Source: Acidobacteria bacterium AH-259-G07
GTDB lineage: Bacteria; Acidobacteriota; UBA6911; RPQK01; JADFOI01
NCBI GenBank assembly: GCA_027717925.1
Contig: JALLON010000114.1
Coordinates: forward strand, 1-8,653
Reading direction: 5' to 3'
DNA length: 8,653 bases
A program made the translations under genes and the position numbers. How positions within the stretch are numbered: position 1 is the first letter of the stretch; every line of letters starts with the position of its first letter. Below, in pieces: positions 4,168 to 8,653 of this stretch. The notes beneath the pieces are model-generated. The model made no database searches, was not told the origin of the DNA, and was given only the letters and a program-made list of their open reading frames with translations.

Positions 4168-6587
4168 GTCTTCCCGCAGAGCCTGAGTTTATCTGCCCAG
4201 CCGGGAGCGCCTGTGATCGCGGCCCAGCGATAACCATCTCCAGCGCAGTCGCGGGCCTTATGTGGAGCGCGCAAGCCATCACGGAAACAGGCGGTAATTG
4301 GCTGGCTGCCTCACCCGCCGCTGGAGCAGCGCCGGGGATTATTGCAGTCAGCGTAGACGTTTCGAACTTAACGCCGGGGAACTACCTGGGTATGGTAACC
4401 GTGCAAGCGCCATTGGCCGTTCCTTCTACACAAACCGTGCCCACCGAGCTAACTGTCGAGGCCGCTCCGGAACCAAAGCTCACTGTGAAGCCTTCCGAGC
4501 ATACTTTCGAGATCACCGCCGGGACCGGCAACCCGCCGGCGCGGACGCTGCGCATCAGCAACGCGGGCGGAGGGACACTCGACTGGACTGCGATGGCCGA
4601 AACGCAGTCCGGCGGCGACTGGCTGAGCGTGTCGTCCTCTTCCGGCTCGGCCTCAACCGTTTCACCGGCGACGCTCGAGGTGGCCGTCAACACAGCCAAC
4701 CTTGAGCCGGGAGTTTACTCGGGCTCGGTGCTTGTGGAGAGTTCAGCCCTGGACCAGCAGGAGACCGTGGCGGTGACGCTGCTGCTCTCGCAGCCGACGC
4801 AGACCATTCTGGTGAGCCAGAGCGGGCTGCAATTCGTTGCTGTCGAAGGCGGCGCGGTGAACCGCCCCAAACGTTCGGCATCCTGAACACCGGCGAGGGA
4901 GTGATGGATTGGACGCTTGAGGCCGAGACCTTCTCGGGCGGCAACTGGCTCAGTGTTTCCCCTTTGAGCGGCGAGACCGACGCGGCTTCCCGCGATGTCC
5001 CGCTGGTGGAGGTTGGGGCAGGCGCGATTCGGCTGCCAGCCGGAGCCTACAGCGGCCAGATTCGTGTTAGCTCGCCCACGGCCAGAACTCGCCGCGGTTT
5101 GTGACCGTCACCTTGAACGTGCTGCCGCCGGGCAGCGATCCGGGTGTGCTGGTGCGGCCCACGAACTTGATCTACACCGCCGTGGCCGGAACCTTCTCGC
5201 CCAGCTCGCAAAATGTGCGCCTGGCCAAGCTGACGCCCGGCAGCGTGGAGGCCCGCAGCGGGATAACTTACCTGGATGACGACGGCTGGCTGGAGTTGTT
5301 GCCGCCCAACCTGGTGCTTTCCGATGAAGACCCCCGGAAGATGGTGGTTCAGCCGAACCTGATTCAAAGGAACGGAGACCCGCGCCCGCCGGCGTCTACC
5401 GTGCCCGGTTGGCGTTGCAGTTCAGTGACGGAAGCCCATCGCAGCCGGTGGACATCCTTTTCCTGGTGATCCCCAACACGGCAGGGACTGCATTGGTGTC
5501 GCGGACGAAATATGGTGCAGCTATCGGCAGCGCTGCAAATGGGGAGGGATGCACTGCACAGCGGATGTTCGCAAGGGGCCGCAGCCTGGGGAGCAACTTT
5601 GCTTCTCCGGTAGCCTGGCCAGCCACCATTGAGGTCCTGGTGGTGGACGACTGCGGCAGGCCGGTGACGGAGGCGATTCTGGTTGTCAGATTCTCGGCGA
5701 TCCGCCGGTGGCCTTGGTGAGTCTCTGCAACGGGCTGTACTCGGGCACTTGGCGGCCGGTGAATCCCAGCGAGCAAGTCATCGTCACCGTGCGGGCCGAC
5801 TTGCCTCCGCTGCCATCAGCGGATGTGGTCGCCAACGGACGAGTCAGGGAGAATCCCGACGCTCCCATTCTCTTTACGGGCGGCATTGTGAACGCGGCCA
5901 CCTTCGCTTCCGGGCAGGCTCTGGCCCCCGGCGCCATCGTCTCGGTGTTTGGGGACAACCTGGCCCAGGGACTGAACATTGCTTTCGAGCTGCCGCTGGA
6001 AACCGAGCTGGCGGGAACCAAACTGATCGTCGCGGGCATCGAGGAGCCGCTGTTTTTTTCCAGCGCCGGGCAGATCAACGCGCAGCTTCCGTTTGAGTTG
6101 ACACCCAACAGCCGGGTACAGTGGTGGTGAGGACGCAACAGGGCGACAGGGGCTGGATGCAATCACCGTTCCGGAAACCATCACGATAGCGGCGGCGCGG
6201 CCCGGCATCTTTACCATCAACCAGCAAGGCACCGGGCAAGGGGTGACCCTGAACCAGAACTTCTCGCTCAACTCAGATCAAACTCCGGCGGCGGTCGGCG
6301 AGGTGATCCATGTGTTCTGCACCGGGCTGGGGATCACGGAACCGGAGGTGCCGTCGGGCCAGCAAGCGCCGGACCAAGAACCCTTGGCGCGGGTCACGGT
6401 TCCGGTGCAGGCGCAGATTGACGGGCGCTCGGCGACGGTGCAGTTCGCCGGACTGGCGCCGGGCTTTGTGGGCCTCTATCAAGTGAGCGTCGAGATTCCG
6501 GCAGGCGTGGAACCAGGGCCGGAAGTGCGGCTGGTCTTGTTCCAAAACGGCGTGCCCTCCAACACCGTCACCGTTGCAGTGCAGTAA
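4168..6587 (+). pseudogene. Secreted BACON-repeat protein with C-terminal TIGR03437 domain, seven frameshifts
   Basis: Joined across seven frame changes, this is about 800 residues of an extracellular repeat protein. BACON-like beta repeats, each with a G-G-x-W-L core, occupy about 4180-4470 (TGGNWLAASP), 4480-4800 (GTLDWTAMAETQSGGDWLSV) and 4800-5130 (GGNWLSVSPLSGE). A diverged copy follows at 5140-5480 (DDDGWLELLPP). Next come a domain with NFASPVAWPATIEVLVVDDC and NGLYSGTWRP (about 5550-5810) and the TIGR03437 domain (about 5885-6587; NAATFASGQALAPGAIVSVFG, SSAGQINAQLPF, FCTGLG, QVSVEIP). The stop is TAA 6585-6587. BACON modules are thought to bind carbohydrate or mucin-like ligands; the role here is unknown. 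The beginning, with signal peptide, is missing. Frame changes lie near 4228, 4866, 5082, 5375-5390, 5690-5700, 6120 and 6141-6155. Each is repaired by adding one base, mostly in short C or G runs, and no nonsense codon remains, so the gene may be intact in the organism apart from its 5' end. Confidence 0.85.
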
Positions 6588-6617
6588 CTCTCGATGGTAG
6601 ATTGAGCACGATGATTT

Positions 6618-6669
6618 CGCAAAACAGGCGGGCGATTGCTCCGGCTGGCCTTCGCCGGACTGTTTTGCG
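6618..6669. terminator. Composite hairpin, probable bidirectional terminator
   Basis: Thirty bases after the BACON gene's stop, outer arms cgcaaaacag (6618-6627) and ctgttttgcg (6660-6669) are perfectly complementary over 10 bp. Inside them is a GC-rich stem tccggc/gccgga (6640-6645/6654-6659). A GC stem flanked by an A-run upstream and a T-run downstream that pair with each other is the layout of a two-way intrinsic terminator. The T-run is only four bases, so termination strength is uncertain. Confidence 0.55.
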
Positions 6670-6767
6670 TTGGCATTACTTGTTATTGAAGCAGCTCCGT
6701 TTACCTTGACAACCCTCAGCCTGTAGTGCACAAGTGTGAGTCTTATGAGCAACCGTTTCCTCCACCC

Positions 6768-7472
6768 ATGCTAGCACTTTTGTTCTATGAGCTAAGCCTT
6801 TTCGCTGCCGCCATCTGTGGCACCGCCATCATCGTGGAACGTCGCCAGACGAATCCCACAAGCGCCGTCGATTTTATAACCATAACGCTTGCCATCAAGC
6901 TGTACGTAGGCTGCCTTCTAGCAATGCTCATCACCTTCGCTGGACTGAATGCCTACGCAACATACCTTGCTGTTGCAGCAGTCCTATTAGGAGGGGCCGG
7001 GTGGTGGATTTCCTGGAAATCCTCGTTATTTTTTGATTCTCTCCAAGCTATTTTTTTAGCACTGACCGGCAGGCGCACGCTACTCCACTGCGTGGTGCTG
7101 CTGCCATTCGTGCCCCTGCTACTGAAGAATGTTGGACCAGTTCAAGAAATCGATTCCTTGCACAGTCTAAATTCCGTTTTTTCCTGGGCAAACAATCATA
7201 CTAGTCCACTTGAATTTACCTGGCATTACCCAGCGTTCTGGGAATTATCGTATGTTCCCGCTTTTGTATTGACCAAAACGGATTATTTCTGGTGGTGGAC
7301 CAGTTTGCAGGCCGTACTGCTCGTGGCGTTTTCTGGAATGGCGCTCGCCCAATTTCTCAAGTTGCGGACTGCTCTAGCCGTAATTGCGGCTGCAAACGGA
7401 GTTGCGATTTACCATTACTGGTTTGGGCCGGGCGGAGTGATGACCTTAAAAACAGACATGCCCGTGGCCGCC
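6768..7472 (+). pseudogene. Truncated multi-pass membrane protein, possibly GT-C-like
   Basis: About 235 N-terminal residues remain. Hydrophobic segments lie roughly at residues 1-24, 36-61, 64-86, 100-120, 175-198 and 201-225. A loop after the fourth holds an acidic pair, Glu127 and Asp129 (VQEIDS), followed by SWANNHTSP, HYPAFWELSYVPA and WWWTSLQA. An acidic motif in an early extracytoplasmic loop with this aromatic pattern recalls GT-C membrane glycosyltransferases that use lipid-linked sugars, but I cannot name the family. I prefer ATG 6768 because the hydrophobic segment starts there; GTG 6726 would add 14 polar residues. Neither has a good ribosome binding site. The frame stays open to 8435, but after VAA at about 7472 the residues become Pro/Arg-rich antisense translation of the transposase, so the gene is cut there. 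It uses more A and T than the BACON gene. Confidence 0.7.
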
Positions 7473-8583
7473 GTCCGGGTGGTCGATCAATCGATAGTAA
7501 GCCTTCACCGCCGGCCAATCCCCCTGGGCCACCCCGCTAAAGGCGCGACCCGGTTCCTGGGCCTGGGCTGCCGCACTCCTCACCAATCGTCGGCTCCGCC
7601 GCGCGTCCCCCAGCGGCGCCTCGCCGAACTCCTGCTCCGCCCAATTCTCCCCGTCCACCCCTTCGGCCGCACCCAGGGGCCCCAACCCGGCACCCTCGGG
7701 CAACCCCAGGCGGGCGCGGAACTCCTTCTCGAGCGGATACACATAGATGTCCTTGATCGTCTCCTTGCGCTGGGTGAAACGATCCTGTCGCCCCCGACCC
7801 TGAGTTCGACCCACCCGGGTCCAGTTCGCTGCCCGATAGGATGCACCCGAAAAGCGGGTCGTGTCCACGAAACTTTCCACCAACCACGGACGGTATCCGT
7901 AGCGCTGCTCGAAGTCTTCCGGGAGGCGCTCCAGAGCCAGGCTGAGCACCCGCGACGCCAGGTTGTGACAGGCCACGCTGGGCCGGATCAGAAAACGGCT
8001 CAGGCACACGATGCCGTGCAAATGGGCTCGCCTTTGCTCCGCATCCCAACCGATCCAGCGGTCTCGGTCCGCCAGTTGCAGCGCCGGGGCGGCAACGCCC
8101 AGCGCTCCCAACCAGCCGCTCGGAGCCCACCAGATAGCGCAACTGCCGACCCACCAACGGCCCGGCCCCTCGCGGATGTTCCCGGATCATCAACTCGTTC
8201 CAGATCCGCATCTGCTCTTCCTCACTCACCAGGACGAGTTCCAAGCTCCGCACCTCACCCGTCTGCTCAGGCACCTCGGCCGGCTCCTCCACCGGACCCG
8301 CCAAGCGTCGCGGACCAGAGGCGCCTTTCCGGATCCGGGGAGGCGGCAGCCGGAAACACCCCTTCGCTTCCAACTCCCGCAAGGCTTTCAGGCAACCGGC
8401 GGTCTGTGGCCGCCCGCCGGGATCGTGCAATCTAAACTGGTCGCACAAAAAAGCGGCCAACTCGCTTCGCGAGAAGAAATCTCTTTCCTCCAGCAACCGA
8501 CTCACATACTCTATGCTCTCAGGCTCCGACAATGTGCGCTTGATCTGATTCTGTATTTCCATGCCGCTTAGTTTGAACGACAC
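7473..8583 (-). pseudogene. DUF4338(DruA-like)-IS4/Tn5-type transposase, frameshifted and truncated
   Basis: The first part, from 8583 (GTG; an alternative ATG lies at 8562), reads MEIQNQIKRTL, RDFFSRSELAAFLCDQF, LVGRQLRYLVGSE. After a frame change near 8117-8121 it continues GWLGALGVAAPALQLADRD, CLSRFLIRP, NLASRVLSLAL, YGYRPWLVESFVD, then SYRAANWTRVGRTQGRGRQD. This is the DUF4338 domain, shared with the Druantia defence protein DruA. It is followed by WAEQEFGEAPLGDARRSRRL and WPAVKAYYRLIDHPD, the N-terminal DNA-binding part of Tn5/IS4 transposases. Everything after that, including the DDE catalytic core, is missing from 7472 on. It is best called a transposase remnant, not a defence gene. 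The frame change is a one-base gain or two-base loss. The bases beyond 8583 (aattaagactggacaaat on the minus strand) may belong to the element's end, but the partner end is absent. Confidence 0.8.
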
Positions 8584-8620
8584 GAAACTATTTGTCCAGT
8601 CTTAATTTAGGGGTAAAGGG

Positions 8621-8634
8621 CAGGGCTAGCCCTG
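8621..8634. repeat. Perfect 14 bp palindrome
   Basis: cagggctagccctg is fully self-complementary and lies about 40 bp upstream of the transposase start. It could be an operator-like or terminator-like site, or mark the insertion border. No T-run follows, so a terminator is unlikely. Confidence 0.4.
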
Positions 8635-8653
8635 ATTGACTGGATTCGCTCCC

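Noticed and set aside
4298..5367. Long open frames on both strands across the BACON gene
   Set aside because: They are shadows in GC-rich coding DNA; only the frames carrying the BACON and TIGR03437 motifs are family-like.
6706..6711. Perfect TTGACA (-35 consensus) upstream of the membrane gene
   Set aside because: No acceptable -10 hexamer lies 16-18 bp downstream; TCTTAT at 6741-6746 is too far away, so a promoter call is not supported.
7473..8435. Open plus-strand frame continuing the membrane protein to a 569-residue product
   Set aside because: After 7472 the residues are Pro/Arg/Ser-rich and are the antisense of a recognisable minus-strand transposase; the membrane-protein pattern stops at the junction.
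7473..8583. Druantia anti-phage defence locus
   Set aside because: The DUF4338 part is followed in frame by Tn5-type transposase motifs, and no DruB-E or helicase gene is present.
1..8653. CRISPR array or long tandem DNA repeats
   Set aside because: No regularly spaced identical repeats are visible anywhere in the window.

Overview
The window reads as accessory, rearranged DNA from an acidobacterium, most likely close to Solibacter/Bryobacter. The main evidence is a secreted BACON-repeat protein ending in the TIGR03437 domain (the NAATFASG...LAPGAIVSVFG motif), a family greatly expanded in Solibacter-like genomes. A decayed small secreted protein of a type I associate with the same group supports this. 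The placement rests on remembered family patterns, not on a search.

Layout. 1-800 has no convincing gene but several inverted repeats. 822-1007 (+) is a possible 61-residue charged protein with a tandem duplicated helix. 1103-1965 (-) is a complete, AT-rich type II toxin-antitoxin operon: a DUF4258-like toxin, then 11 bp later an MqsA-like antitoxin (YgiT-type zinc finger plus HTH). A perfect 8+1+8 palindrome of the MqsA operator type lies at 1971-1987, against the toxin start. 2026-2339 (-) is a decayed secreted protein with three frameshifts, its 3' end lost where the TA promoter region begins. 2514-2655 (+) is a broken HTH fragment. 2656-3060 holds two orphan start signals on the minus strand. 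3078-3332 (+) is a small intact hypothetical gene with a strong ribosome binding site. 3452-3721 (-) is the C-terminal remnant of a group II intron reverse transcriptase. 3742-4160 shows nothing coding.

4168-6587 (+) is the large BACON/TIGR03437 gene. It is readable almost end to end but broken by seven frameshifts, all of which behave as single-base losses, with no in-frame nonsense once they are corrected. This looks more like base-calling or assembly error than natural decay. It is followed by a strong hairpin (6618-6669). 6768-7472 (+) is the N-terminal part of a multi-pass membrane protein, possibly GT-C-like. It is cut at about 7472, where it meets head-on the truncated C-terminal end of a minus-strand transposase (7473-8583). 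That transposase combines a DruA-like DUF4338 region with the start of a Tn5/IS4-type domain.

Only the TA operon and the 84-residue gene look intact and functional as written. The rest is a mosaic of mobile-element remnants, decayed genes and one large gene with suspect indels. The best lead is the TA module with an operator embedded in its promoter and an almost leaderless toxin start. I see no evidence of a wholly new system.
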